Shown here: positions 34,961 to 46,242 of the stretch, in pieces
Position numbering within the stretch: the first letter of the stretch is position 1
Layout of the letters: each line of letters starts with the position of its first letter
Source: Ricinus communis
Lineage: Eukaryota; Streptophyta; Magnoliopsida; Malpighiales; Euphorbiaceae
NCBI RefSeq assembly: GCF_019578655.1
Contig: NC_063265.1
Location: 3,196,501 to 3,260,500 of the forward strand
Reading direction: 5' to 3'
Length of the DNA stretch: 64,000 nucleotides
Translations under genes and position numbers: made by a program
The notes under the pieces: model-generated
What the model was told of the DNA's origin: nothing
Database searches by the model: none
What the model saw: the letters and a program-made list of their open reading frames with translations, nothing else

Positions 34961-36100
34961 AATTCTCATCTTTTTATACGCCCTCATATTACTTAAAAGA
35001 CCTCTACTGAACTCATGAACATCCTCGCACCATTGTCTACTGTCTAATATCACTTCATTTCATGTTGCTATGGACTTTACCAGGAAGCCAAAATTGTTTC
35101 CTGGTTTCCCGATATTCAAACTGACAAAAACCTTGCTAGCAGTACTACTTAAGATTTCATGAGCTGGAAGCATACAAAAAGAAGGCAAGCAACATCTTGC
35201 ATTAATTATCATTTCTTTTTTCTTTCAACAATACCTTGGCCAAAAAAGAATTTTAAAATTACTATTCCATAATTTCATTTTTTTTAAATCTAATAAATTC
35301 TACTTATTTTATGTATTTTAGTTATATGCTATGCTTCAAAAGCAACATTTTGATTTGAAAGCCATAAAATGCTAAATAGGTATGGATGACAAATATCAAA
35401 TTTAAAAATAATAACAAATTAGGCAAAGCAAAATGAGAAATATAACCTCTCTGCCATACTGTTTGGGAAAATTTAAACCCTCATTTCTAGTACAAACTAA
35501 AAAAAGATGCATAAAAGATAAAAAGGTAATAAATAGATTGCAAATGATAAAAAAATGCAGAGTCTTATTCAATTGCTCAGTCTGAAATTCAGTAGTCATG
35601 TAATCATTTTCTAATTTGTTATTTACCTCCGGCGCAACTTAATATTTGAAGGGCTAAATTCACCGGAATATTAATATTAAATTTATAATTTAATTTAATA
35701 TTATTTTATTAATTCAACAATTATTATATTCAAAAGCTTTCCAAGAAAGAAAAGAAAAATCCATGGCAAAGGGTCCTAACATAAAACGACAAAACTTCAG
35801 CAAACATAACTACCATACCCAAGTAGCATCTAAGAGCAATCAAGACAGCAAGTTCATGTTCCCAATATAAAACAATAAGCAACATACTAACATGTTTTCG
35901 TATTGCCTCAGAAACTTTTGATTCATGCGACTCCTGGAGCACCAAAAATTACAAAATTAAGAGATGTTCCAGTAAAACGTTCTAGCAAAGTCCTCTAACT
36001 AAAACATAGAGCCGTAGTCATTATAATAAGCTCATTGAAAAAATGCAGCATTCAGTAGTGCATCAAAAAAACAACCATTTCATACGCCAGAAAACTGGGA
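34961..36100. other. Intergenic DNA
   Basis: No gene is recognised. Short minus-strand frames (35402-35599, 35730-35945) show no domain. Confidence 0.5.
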
Positions 36101-36109
36101 AACAGTACA

Positions 36110-38040
36110 AGCAGAATAACAAGGTAAAGATATTCACTACTAGCCAGGTCCTAATCACAAAAATATCAAACAAAAATCATAAAAGAAAAAGGTGAAAATA
36201 TAAGCAGTGTGCTAACATCAGTGAGAATAAACTAGCACCGCCTCTTTTCTTCTTATTCGACTAAATTGTTAATTTGCCAACACAGACATCCAAGCTCATT
36301 TTACATGCATGATCTACTCAGCAAAATCATCAATTCAGTGCACTGCTTATATCAGCGACACTATTTGCTGACCAATCTACTCTTTAACAAGCAGTAATAA
36401 AGACTCAAGATCTTAAGTAATGGGCTAGACGAAACAAAGGCAATAACAATTTTCTGAAATAAATATGATAAGCCAAAACCAATACGGAAGCACTCTTCAT
36501 TTGCTATCATGAAATGTGCCATTTGAGGCATGATTAGAATGTCTGCAGAGTAAATAAAACCTTGATAAACTAAAGAGGGTGATGGAAAGAGATACCTTGA
36601 CTATGTAAAAGCATGCATCACCGAGTAATATGCCAAATTGCCAACCAACACAACAAAAGGCATCTATAAGCATACTAACATTGCTGCCAAATCAGATATT
36701 CGAGTTAGTAACAAATGCTTGACAGACTTTAGTTCATCTAAATAGACTTCGCAAGAAAACCATGAATATGTTACAACAATGAAATTAAAGTATTATTCTT
36801 AGCAGGTCTTTCCAAGTAAATCTGAACATAAGTGCCACAAAAGAAAGAAAAAAAGTACTTACAATTTACACCTTATTTCATTTTTATTAGTTATCATTTA
36901 TGTTTTCTTCGATGTTAGTTATCAAATAACTTGGCCAAGAAACTACAAACACAAAAACAAGTATATGTACTTCTAGCATTAAATGCATTCCAAACAATTG
37001 AAATTCCCCATTCACATTCAGGAATTTCTGGACATATAAACATAATCTAAGTTGCCAAACACTACCAAAAGCCTTTTTTTTGGTTGAATTGCATAACATG
37101 GTGAGATAGGGACAAAATAATCAAAGGTGACTCAATATTCAAAATTTCAGGAAGCCACCTTAACCTGCACTTTTAATACCTTTTGGTGACTCCAACCCAA
37201 TACTGAGATGAAAGATAGAAGTTCAGGCAGCTTCAAGAAGCTTGGCCAATACTGTGTAACAGGGCAAGCAGAATCATAAAATAGGGAAATTCGTTGCTAG
37301 CAAGGTCCTGATTATCCTTAACAAAGAATATCGAAAACAAAATAACCAAAATAATAAAAATAGAAATATAAACACCCCACTACCATCACCAAGAATAAAT
37401 CAGATCCAACTGTCTTAATCTGATTCAACTAGGTTGTCAACTGCCATAGTAGACATCCTGACATCCTAGCTCACTTTAAATGCATCATCTTTCCAGAAAT
37501 CATCATCAGATGCACTGCTTATATCAATAACATCATTTCTTGGTCATCTACACTTCATACACAACATCCTAAGTAATAGGCAAGGGTAAAAAGAAAATTG
37601 GTGTACAGATATCCTTATGATGACTTGTAAAGCATATGTAATGTTCAAGAAGAATGACTATTTCAGACCAATTGGCATAAAATTAACTACTGACAAAAAT
37701 TAAAGATTTTCTCAGAAAGAAATTAACAAATCAAAGACAGAGACATTGTTCTGAAATAACGCCTACAAAGCAACACCAACAGCATTGTGGTAAAGCAACC
37801 TTATTTAATATGATGAAAAATGCATTTGAGGGATGCTTAGAATGTCTGCAGAAGGTCTTGATAAACTATACAGGTGATGGAAAGAGGTAGATTGTCTATG
37901 TAGAAACATGCATCACTAATTCCAAATTGCCACCAAGACAGCCAACACCTAACAGCATAGATATGATGCTAGCTAAGTGACATCTTCGAGTTGGTAATAA
38001 CTGCTCAATAGACTTGAGTTCTTCTAATAAATATAACCAG
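36110..38040 (-). repeat. Diverged tandem duplication of about 0.7 kb
   Basis: Copy A (about 36110-36800) and copy B (about 37255-38040) share blocks in the same order. Examples: CTAGCCAGGTCCTAATCAC / CTAGCAAGGTCCTGATTAT, GTGCACTGCTTATATCAGC / ATGCACTGCTTATATCAAT (36339 / 37511), AGAATGTCTGCAGA (36536 / 37839) and GGTGATGGAAAGAG (36578 / 37873). The offset grows from about 1172 to 1303 bp through indels. On the minus strand both copies are U-rich, like introns or a long 3' region. No coding frame is conserved. Confidence 0.75.
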
Positions 38041-38592
38041 AAAGAAAAATTAAGAAATATATCATCTTTTTGTATCTATAACCGAATAAAAAAATTATAA
38101 AAAGAAATAAAAAAATAAAAAATTGGATTGATTAATGAGAAATTTGCAATTTTATTTGACAAAATTTTTTCAATTCAAACACCTTTGAATCTACAAGAAC
38201 ACAATACAAAGAAAGAGTATCAGCCAGCATTCAGCCAGTGCGAGCCATCAAACTAATTCTGTAACCAGAGAATGTATCATATCCTAATCTGAGCACGCAT
38301 CCATCCAGACAACAGTAAAAGATGACAAAAGACTTGGACTATCTGATGAACAACTAGTTACTACGTTATGAAGTGAAAATCCATTAACCAAAAATATAGC
38401 CACTACACATTCATGAACAAGAAAGTTGTTATAAGAGTTAAACAAGAGTTTAAAATTTTCTGGAAAATAAAAGTAAAGAAAAAGAAAAAGAGCAGCAACT
38501 GTAGTATCAGAACTGACCAAAGTATTTCTTATAAGCAAATCCACTAAAACTTCAGCCAAACTTTAAAAATTTCTACACTTCATGCATCCATT
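38041..38592 (-). other. Probable 3' UTR region of the seven-transmembrane gene
   Basis: The region lies directly after the minus-strand stop codon at 38593. The minus strand is U-rich and contains AATAAA in the context CAAATAAAATTGC near 38148-38158, a candidate polyadenylation signal about 440 bp after the stop. The true 3' end is not shown by the sequence. Confidence 0.4.
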
Positions 38593-39903
38593 TCAAAGTT
38601 CAAATTCTTCATCCTTGAGAGCCAACTCTGCAGCCTCCTCTTCCTCCTCATCAAGAACAAAGTACTCATTCTTCTCAACCGGCCTAAACATATAAAACAT
38701 CACTGCATAAAACACCAAACTGGCAGTCTCCTCAGCAGCATTACTAACCCACTGGTACTTATAAGCAGCAATAGTCTTAAGGGCAAACACCACGATCCTC
38801 GTAAAATACAAGTACCCAATCACAACAATGTAGAACTGCCTAAACAATTGCAATTTAGCCAAGTTCCTTGCAGCCTTGCCATCAGTTTTGGATGTCTCTC
38901 GCAAAGACCGAATCGACCAAACAATCGGGAAAATAATGGCGCAGCAACAAATAATATCAACCAACAAGAACACTTGATTCCAAGTAACCCAATCTTTAAT
39001 AAACGGACCAGTCTCACCAATAACAACAAAAGCTACATTAGCTAAAACCTGAAGCGGAATCACAATCATCAGAACCTTCTTTTCCTTCTCTTGTAAAAAG
39101 GGCTTTATAAACGACCAACCAGTGCCAATCAAAACGATCACAGTAAACAACAATACGACACGAATAAACTGAAATATATAGAACAATATATCCCAACCAT
39201 GAGGAGTACCAGTAACTTTCACATAATGCTTGTCCTCCGCAGCACATATCAAATTAAGCGCTTTCATTAACAATAATCCAGCCATCAGAAAATGGATCCG
39301 ATGCACGGACCTTCTATTCATATAACAAGTGTAAATCCAGAATCCGAGAAAAGCAAGATAGGCAATAGAATAAATAAAATAGAGCGAAGGTAAATGCGTT
39401 AAACCTGCAGAGAGAAAATCTCTAGAACCGTCTCCATCAAGATTATAGACTTCGGTTTTAACATTCATGGAAACGCGTGTTTCAGGTGCGCAATTAGCGA
39501 AGAAAAGAGAGTACTCATTAGGGGCGGTAACGGGATAAGACTGGTGAAAAGATGACAGTGGAGGCGGAGATAGGTCGCGGAAAGTGAAGAGGTGGAGAGT
39601 GTAGTGGGAATCGAGGACGCAGAAATTAGGGTTTTGTTGGATCTCGAGGAGAACTTGGAGAAGAGATTCTTCAGATAAGAGGAAAAAGCCGAGGCGTGAA
39701 GGGATAGGGTTTGGGGCGTTGATTGAGGAGGAGACGGAGACGGAGGAGACGGAAATTGTCACGTGGCCGGTGTGTGTGAAGCCGAATTTCTCGAAGAGGA
39801 TCATGGGGCGGTTGTCGTTTGTGATTGTTAAGGATTTGATTTCGGCGGTGGTGAGACTAAGGAGGGTGATGAGGAGAAGGAGGATGAAGGGTAGTTTCGT
39901 CAT
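38593..39903 (-). CDS. GPR107/108-like seven-transmembrane protein (lung seven-transmembrane family)
   Basis: An intronless gene of 436 residues from the Met at 39903. An upstream in-frame Met at 40029 would add 42 residues, mostly proline (PPYTPPPPSPPPPPPPLPLP), ahead of the signal peptide; I prefer the downstream start because MTKLPFILLLLITLLSLTTA is then a normal N-terminal signal peptide. A lumenal domain of about 170 residues follows, then seven hydrophobic segments, beginning SLYFIYSIAYLAFLGFWIY, IHFLMAGLLLMKALNLICA, DILFYIFQFIRVVLLFTVIV, VLMIVIPLQVLANVAFVVIG, VFLLVDIICCCAIIFPIVW, FYIVVIGYLYFTRIVVFAL and TASLVFYAVMFYMFRP. The cytoplasmic tail is acidic (LDEEEEEAAELALKDEEFEL). Animal GPR107/108 act in the Golgi and endosomes; plant members were listed as candidate GPCRs, but receptor function is unproven. 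Length matches Arabidopsis homologues. The open frame on the plus strand at 39719-40099 is a shadow. Confidence 0.93.
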   Translation of the reverse strand: MTKLPFILLLLITLLSLTTAEIKSLTITNDNRPMILFEKFGFTHTGHVTISVSSVSVSSSINAPNPIPSRLGFFLLSEESLLQVLLEIQQNPNFCVLDSHYTLHLFTFRDLSPPPLSSFHQSYPVTAPNEYSLFFANCAPETRVSMNVKTEVYNLDGDGSRDFLSAGLTHLPSLYFIYSIAYLAFLGFWIYTCYMNRRSVHRIHFLMAGLLLMKALNLICAAEDKHYVKVTGTPHGWDILFYIFQFIRVVLLFTVIVLIGTGWSFIKPFLQEKEKKVLMIVIPLQVLANVAFVVIGETGPFIKDWVTWNQVFLLVDIICCCAIIFPIVWSIRSLRETSKTDGKAARNLAKLQLFRQFYIVVIGYLYFTRIVVFALKTIAAYKYQWVSNAAEETASLVFYAVMFYMFRPVEKNEYFVLDEEEEEAAELALKDEEFEL

Positions 39904-40029
39904 TTTGAAATTTGGAGGTCGTGGTAGTGGCAGCGGCGGCGGCGGTGGTGGTGGTGATGGTGGTGGAGGAGTATATGGAGGAAGGGGGAGTGGAACGAAC
40001 GGTCGTGTGTGGGGAATAAAAGACTTCAA
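39904..40029 (-). other. Proline-rich in-frame 5' extension, probably leader
   Basis: In frame with the seven-transmembrane gene, 42 codons lie between an upstream ATG (40027-40029) and the preferred start. On the plus strand it is a GGT/GGC/GGA triplet-rich stretch (39905-39990) that encodes a proline run. It has no stop, so translation from the upstream ATG is possible and would bury the signal peptide behind 42 residues. Confidence 0.55.
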
Positions 40030-40149
40030 CGTTTACTTTGACGAAAAATGGTGCTTGGTGCTGGCACTGGATCAGATCTTGCCGATTCTAACGGTGTAAG
40101 GAGACGACGTCGTGTGAGAAACGGTGGAACATATACAAGTAAAATGGTT

Positions 40150-40872
40150 TAAGGATCAATTTGCCCCTTTAACTCGGAGTCAATCGCCAATTTACTCAAA
40201 TGCTAAATGCTTGGCCAATTCTATCCACTAACTTTGCAAAAATGGCCAATTTAATCCAAATTTCCATAAAATTAAGAAATTGAATTCCATGCATCATGCA
40301 AAGCAAGCGAATGAAGTATTTAATGAATAAATAAAATTTATTTTAGTCCTTGAACTTTATATTATATATTAAACTAATAAAGTTTATATTTAATATAATT
40401 TAATAACAATATCCAATAAAAATAATAGAATTTTTAATTTTTAATTAAAAAATTTAAATTAAATAATAAGATTAAACTCATGCAGATTTAATTTTTTATT
40501 AAAATTAGAAAAATTGGTTCTTTAAAATAATTAATCTTAACTTTTATTATTTTTAGCATAATTTAGTCAAATGGATAAGACAATTAGTTACTATTATTTA
40601 ATTTAAATTATTCAGTAATTTTATTTTAATTGAGTTTGATATTAATATAAATTTTTAAGGACTAAATTAAATTTTACTTATTGATTAGGTCCTTTAATTG
40701 AATTCTTACTTGGTTTGCATGATGGGTGAAATCTAGTCTTTTAATATTATATAAATTTGAATTGAATTGACCGTTTTTATCAAATTGGTGGGTGAAATTA
40801 GTCAAACATTTAAAATCTAAATAAATTGGACATTGACTCTAAGTTAAGGTTGACCTTTAAACCCAAGTAAAA
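40150..40872. mobile_element. Inverted-repeat element next to the seven-transmembrane gene
   Basis: The left arm has TTAACTCGGAGTCAATCGCC, then AATTTACTCAAATGCTAAAT and GCTTGGCCAATT (40168-40220). The reverse complement of 40780-40860 reads TTAACTTAGAGTCAATGTCC, AATTTATTTAGATTTTAAAT and GTTTGACTAATT, matching along more than 50 bp. The arms are about 720 bp apart outer to outer, with AT-rich DNA between. It fits a long-TIR non-autonomous (MULE-type or MITE-like) element. Exact ends and target duplication were not found. It lies about 120 bp upstream of the gene's longest possible reading frame. Confidence 0.65.
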
Positions 40873-42701
40873 TATAATGGGTGAATTAATCAGAACCCGC
40901 TGATGTTTCGTAAAATACAATATTTTAAAATCCAAATAAATTACGTATATTTTGTATTCCTATAACTTGTTTAAATAAAAAATTATAGAATTTTCTAGAT
41001 CTTTGAAATAATATCATTTATGTTACAATTTTTTTTTTCTTTCATCTATAAGTTGTGTCTTTATACTTTTTTTCTTTCCTTCTTTTATTTTCAATGAAAC
41101 AAAAAATCAATAAAAAAGAGGATGGGCTCTTTCTAACAAATAGCCATTTAATCCTTTTAATTTTTCAATCTTCTTTTCAAAATTTTTTTATTTTTTTTCT
41201 AATAACTCCTTCCTCACAATATTTTTAAATCCTTTCTTATAATCTCAACTTCACTTACTTATTATTTTATTATTTTGATCACACTTATCTTAAATATTAA
41301 ATTAACTCTATTGTTTATTTAATTTAATCATTTTGACTCATTATTATTATTATTATATTATTATTATTATTTTTAACAGAAGTGTTACACTTAATAAATT
41401 TTGTACTATTTAATCATTCATTTTATATTATTATCATGCAATGCACACTTGCACTTTAAAAATAGTCTACTATCTTCTTCCTTATTTATTAGCAATCATA
41501 ACATCTCAAAATTTATTCCTTTAAATTTATTTTTGATTTCAATTCTTTAAATGGTTTAAGAGTTGTATGTGAATAATACTTATATTATCTATATAAATTA
41601 TATAATAAGATAGTAAAAAATTTAAGAATTTTGCATATCATATATAAAGATATACTAAATATTATACCAAATGTATACCAAATATATAAGAAACATATAA
41701 ACAAATCTATAAAATGTATACCATTTACTGTAATTTTTTCTTATATATTTTTTTAAGATATAAATATAGTAAGTATAATATATATAAGGAACATTTATTA
41801 ACATAAGTTGAAAAAATTTTATTATGTTGAATAAACATTGGTATTATATCTATTGCTACTAGAGAAAAAGAATTTTGAAATTAAAATATATTGGACAAAT
41901 TTAAATTTTAATTAAAAAGATACAAACATATACCTAATATATACATTTTACTACATTATTCATAGAAATAATTTATGATTTTTTTCAATTTATTTTTAAA
42001 ATACAATTTATAGATATATAATAAATTATATTCTTAATAAATTCAACATCATTTAAAATTAATTTGTAATTTAATATTTATTCATAATATTTTTAAAAAT
42101 ATATTCTTTTTTGTTATAACATATAACATTTTGTATACATTTTTATATAAATAAATTTTGATTTATCAATTTTTGGTTATTTTTATAAATTTTATATTAA
42201 AATAATTATTCTTTTACACTCATTATAATGTGATAAAATCTCACTTATACGAATTCTAAGATACAAAGGCTTCTTATTCCATAATAACAAAAGCACTTTT
42301 GTTATTCCACATGCTCTCCAAATCTGAAAGAAAATATGATGTTAACAAATAAATAAATAAATAAATAAATAAATATATATATATATATATATAATATAAT
42401 ATAAATACAATATTCACATTAAAATCTAACAAATATTAAAAGTATAAATCTTTTATTAGCATAACTGTTTTCATATGTTAAAAAGGTAGATGACTGGTAA
42501 ATATCATGAACACCCACTATCCATTTTAGACTCAAATTGAAAAATTAAAATTGATCAGCAAAAATAAAATTGTAACTTCTTTTTCAAAAGACGTGAGAAG
42601 GAATTATTTGTCAAGAAGCATAGAACTTATTCAAAACATATTAATATCAAAAAAAAAAAGACTTTCTTTAACAAACATTAGTAGACGGTTAAAGTACAAT
42701 T
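40873..42701. other. AT-rich intergenic DNA
   Basis: No gene is recognised. Microsatellites: (TTA)n at 41340-41370 and (AAAT)n followed by (TA)n at 42348-42393. A/T-rich words such as ATATAC, ACCAAAT and ATATAAG recur at 41640-41780. Confidence 0.6.
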
Positions 42702-43484
42702 TGTTGACTCCAAGGTTTTATATGTGATTTCAATGATGCAAAACATTATTACTACTAACAATCTTGTTTGGTATTGTTGTTCTTAGTTGCTAATCTTTAA
42801 TTACTATTGATGCATATAAATAAAGATGAAGACATAAGTGTGAAGATGGATTCAAGAGTCAAGGACTTGAATACTTGAATAAATATGAATATCAAGATAA
42901 AAATCATGAAGTAATAAAGATGGAAAGAGTGATAAAACATACAAGGGATGCAAAGAGCATGTGGAGTCAAAAAACTCATGTGGATATGGATGATCTCCAT
43001 AAAACGAATCAGTTAGCTGAAGTTTGAAGAATAAACTCTACTGCTTGGAAACATTTATGGGGGCAAGCCATACATAGATGAATAGCTGCATCAATCTACA
43101 TTCAGGAACATAAATTAGGATAATTTTTGGATTTTTTTGAAGCATTTTTCAAACTTTTTATATTTCTAGCTTTGGTACTTTTGGGAACATTTCTTTTGTC
43201 CTTCTCTCTTTTATCCTTGTTGCTTTTTCTTAGTGCCAAAGGGGGAGAAAAGTATTATCCTTGTTCTTTCTTTTAATTATTAATGATATATCCACCTATA
43301 TTTAAGTTGTGCTTATATTGATAACTATTAACTATGAATGAATGAATGATAAATCCCCTTTTAATTGTGATTGATATTGTGATTCCTCTTGATCTCAATC
43401 TTATCATAAGCATAGACTCCTTTTGATAGGGGGAGAAATCATTTTTTTCAAATAATTATTTATCAACATCAAAAAAGAGGAGAA
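42702..43484 (+). repeat. Fragment of SIRE-like copia element: LTR start and 3' internal end
   Basis: TGTTGACTCCAAGG at 42702, followed by TTTCAATGATGCAAAACA, resembles the start of LTRs in SIRE-type copia elements (TGTTG...TTGATGATG.CAAA). At 43243-43255 and 43427-43436, CCAAAGGGGGAGAAAA and TAGGGGGAGAAAT look like the polypurine tract that precedes the 3' LTR in these elements. No protein domain remains. Confidence 0.45.
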
Positions 43485-44790
43485 TATTGAACCTTGAGAA
43501 TTATTAATCATATTTTGATGGTTACAAACAATTAAGAATGACTAATTCTATGTTTAAATATTTATATGCAAGGAAATAAAATTAGTTCTTCTAAGACAAG
43601 ACCGATTCACGCCCATGAACTTTTATTCATGGCCATAAAACACTATTTTCCCTGGCATGAAGAATTCTCATCTCAAACAACAAAAGGATAGCAGCATTCG
43701 CATGATTCCCAACTAGGAAAACGAGAATTTACGGCCATGAAAAAATATTCACGCCCGTAAAAAAGGATTTCTTCCTTAAAAATAAAAGACAACACAGAAT
43801 GGTTCACGGGGAGAGTTCCCGACCTGTGAAGGAGATCTTCCCAACCGCGAAGAACACAATTCACGCCCTTGAAAAATCGTCTCCTCCCTAATACTTGAAA
43901 AATCCACAAAAGAATTCATGGGAAAGGTTTCTAAGCCGTGGATATGGATTCCTAACCGTGAATGCTCATGCCCATAAATTTTGAAGACTCTTCAGGTTTT
44001 CAAGAAAACACAGAAGAGCTTACGGCCAAAGTTTCCAAGCTGTGAAATCAGAGCTCCCAGCTGTGAACAAAATTTTCCAGCCGTGAAAGAAACTTTCACG
44101 CCTGTGATGAATTATTCATGGTTGTGATAGGTTCCAACTTTTCAAATCTATTTTTCACGTTAATGATTCACGGTTGTAAAAGATTGTTCACGCCCGTGAA
44201 ACTATATTTATGACAGTTGCAAAAATGATTATTTTTATATTTAATGAGGGTGCAATGACTCTTTTTCATTTAGAAGTATTTAAACAACATTTCTAAATAT
44301 TTTAGGTCAAGCAAGAGCATTTACTTTGAGCCTCTATTTTTGTATTTATGCCCAACAACTCAAAATCTTTATCTTTATACATTGTATTAAAGGTTCAAGC
44401 TTGTGATTGAATCTTTAGATAATTGAGCATTCAATTCTTATATTCAGAGCTCAAAAAGTAAGATTAAGTGTTTAGGTAAAGAATTAAAAGCTTTTGTAAC
44501 TAAGATTAAAAAAATCTTATAGTAGGTAAGAGTGTGAGCCTTTGGAAAAACACTTGAATTTATTCTTAGCTTCATAAAAGAATACAAACAGAGTTAGGTT
44601 TATAATTCTATTTGATAGTGAAAATCTGAAGAGGATTCTTGAGGAGTGGATGTAGGCAAGAGTTGGCCGAACCACTATAAATTCTTAGTATTGTGAGTTG
44701 TATTTGATTTTCCATTTATAGTTTAAGATTATTTTTGTTTTTATTTTCCACCAGTTCACCCCTCCCCCCCCTCTTGGTTACCTCTAGAAT
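43485..44790 (+). mobile_element. SIRE-like copia LTR with palindromic motif array
   Basis: Starting TATTGAACCTTGAGAATTAT (a TGTTG start with a transition) and continuing CATATTTTGATGGTTACAAA, this matches the LTR opening of SIRE-like copia elements. The right part ends with a C-run (CACCCCTCCCCCCC) and TCTTGGTTACCTCTAGAATT, typical of the 3' side of such LTRs. It is preceded by polypurine-like tracts. The middle (43600-44205) carries many TTCACGGCCGTGAA-like motifs. End points are approximate and no target duplication was confirmed. Confidence 0.6.
43600..44205. repeat. Array of about 17 TTCACG-CCGTGAA motifs
   Basis: Full or half copies of the imperfect palindrome TTCACGSCCGTGAA occur near 43607, 43623, 43729, 43749, 43802, 43840, 43859, 43915, 43948, 43965, 44020, 44055, 44078, 44094, 44112, 44156-44170 and 44187. 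Spacers of about 10-60 bp are not conserved in length. The best copy is TTCACGCCCGTGAA at 44188-44201. Confidence 0.8.
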
Positions 44791-45829
44791 TACAAAAACA
44801 ATAAACACTAACACATTTAAGAAGTGAAAATAACATAGCTCGACAACTCAGCAGTGCAAGGAAAATTTATATTTTTTCTAAATAAAGAGAAGTAATTCAT
44901 TAAAAAATAAATCTAAAATTCAAGTAAAAGAATGTAAAGGGAAAATATATTATAAAGAAGTTCAATTATTCAAACATTAAATTATATCAAAATAGAAAAA
45001 GATTGAAGTTTATATGTAGGCTATAAATGCAATACATATATTTAATCAGAATATAAGAAAAAATGAATAGATCTTTCACAATAAAGGAGAAATACTATTT
45101 CTTGATATGGTTAACAATGTATATCTCAAGAACATCATTATCATTATATGTATTATGTTAAAAAATAATGAGAAAATATTTTCTAAAATCTTTCTAAAAC
45201 ACAACAATAGAGGCAGGCATCATAGAAATAAATATGCAATTACTCATATCGAGAAAATCCTCCTAAAAAAACTAATAAAAAAATAGATGAAGAGATTTAT
45301 ATGAATAAAGTAAAATGTCAAAAGAAGTAAGCATGAAAAATATTAGAGTTTCAAAGTAAAAGACAAAAGGTGGAGCTCTATATCTTTAGAGAATAACAAA
45401 GGTTTATGTTATGTAAAAAAAATTATAGTTGAAGAAGAACTTTAGTGGAATTAGTTATATGTAATAAAGGAATTAGAGTTGAAAATTACAACTTTAGGCA
45501 TGTGAAGCAGCTATGCTTTGAGAAACAATAAGGGCTTTTAAGTAAATGCATAATTTAATGCATGGAATGGAAAGCATAGGACCCATGATTGAGTTGGTGT
45601 GTAATTAAAAGCATTACAACCTATTGCTTTAATTGTAAATGACTAAAAATGACCTCAGAAGACAACACCATTTTGCAAGACATGTGCAAGCAATCAAGAG
45701 GATGCCATACTAATTAAAAATATTAAAAGAATTCCGATTTGTACTATTCATTGGCCATAAGGGCTTTATTATTTTTAATAGACTGCAAACATATAAAAGC
45801 CATAAACAATAAGATTCATCAGACTTAAG
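44791..45829. other. AT-rich intergenic DNA
   Basis: No gene recognised. A-rich on the plus strand, with no domain in any frame. Confidence 0.5.
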
Positions 45830-46200
45830 TTCTTCAAATGCTTCCATATTATCAATAGCTTCTTGAAGGTTCATGGCATTGGTTTGAATCTTAACTAATT
45901 TTGGAACAAACAAGAGCCTCTACCATCAAACGCGATAAAGAGCTTATAAATGGAGGGAGCCCGCCTCTGCTAAACACCAATTCTAATGCAACAATAGAAA
46001 TAGAAATAGTTAACATATTCTTAGCTATTTGAGACAAGATATAATAATAGGATACCTAGATGAACTATATTTCCACCAAACTAAAACATCAAATTTATCA
46101 CCAATTTCTTCATAAGTTCTAGACAAGTTCACTTTCCAATTTGGATCCTTTTTCTATCTCTTAAATATTTGTATCAAAATATCAAAATATGACGATCTTC
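45830..46200 (-). pseudogene. hAT transposase C-terminal dimerisation domain remnant
   Basis: Read right to left on the minus strand: KFDVLVWWKYSSSRYPI (about 46060-46110), then a SISIVALELVFSRGG block (about 45970-46010) and SLSRLMVEALVCSK (about 45905-45950). This follows the hAT dimerisation pattern (F..L.WW...S..YP, then P.STVASE..FS.GGR, then R..L....VEAL.C). Several frameshifts and stops occur, and the canonical TVASES is VALEL here. The rest of the transposase is not recognisable; an inverted-repeat element (46243-46702) sits just upstream and may have interrupted it. Confidence 0.78.
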
Positions 46201-46242
46201 AATATTATTCAAACTCACATCATTCGAAGTTTTACTTTAAGC

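Noticed and set aside
39719..40099. 126-codon plus-strand frame with a glycine run
   Set aside because: It is antisense to the seven-transmembrane gene; the glycine run is the complement of the proline-coding triplets.
43600..44205. CRISPR-like array
   Set aside because: The motif units are only about 14 bp, imperfect and unevenly spaced, in plant nuclear DNA within an LTR; there are no direct repeats with uniform spacers.
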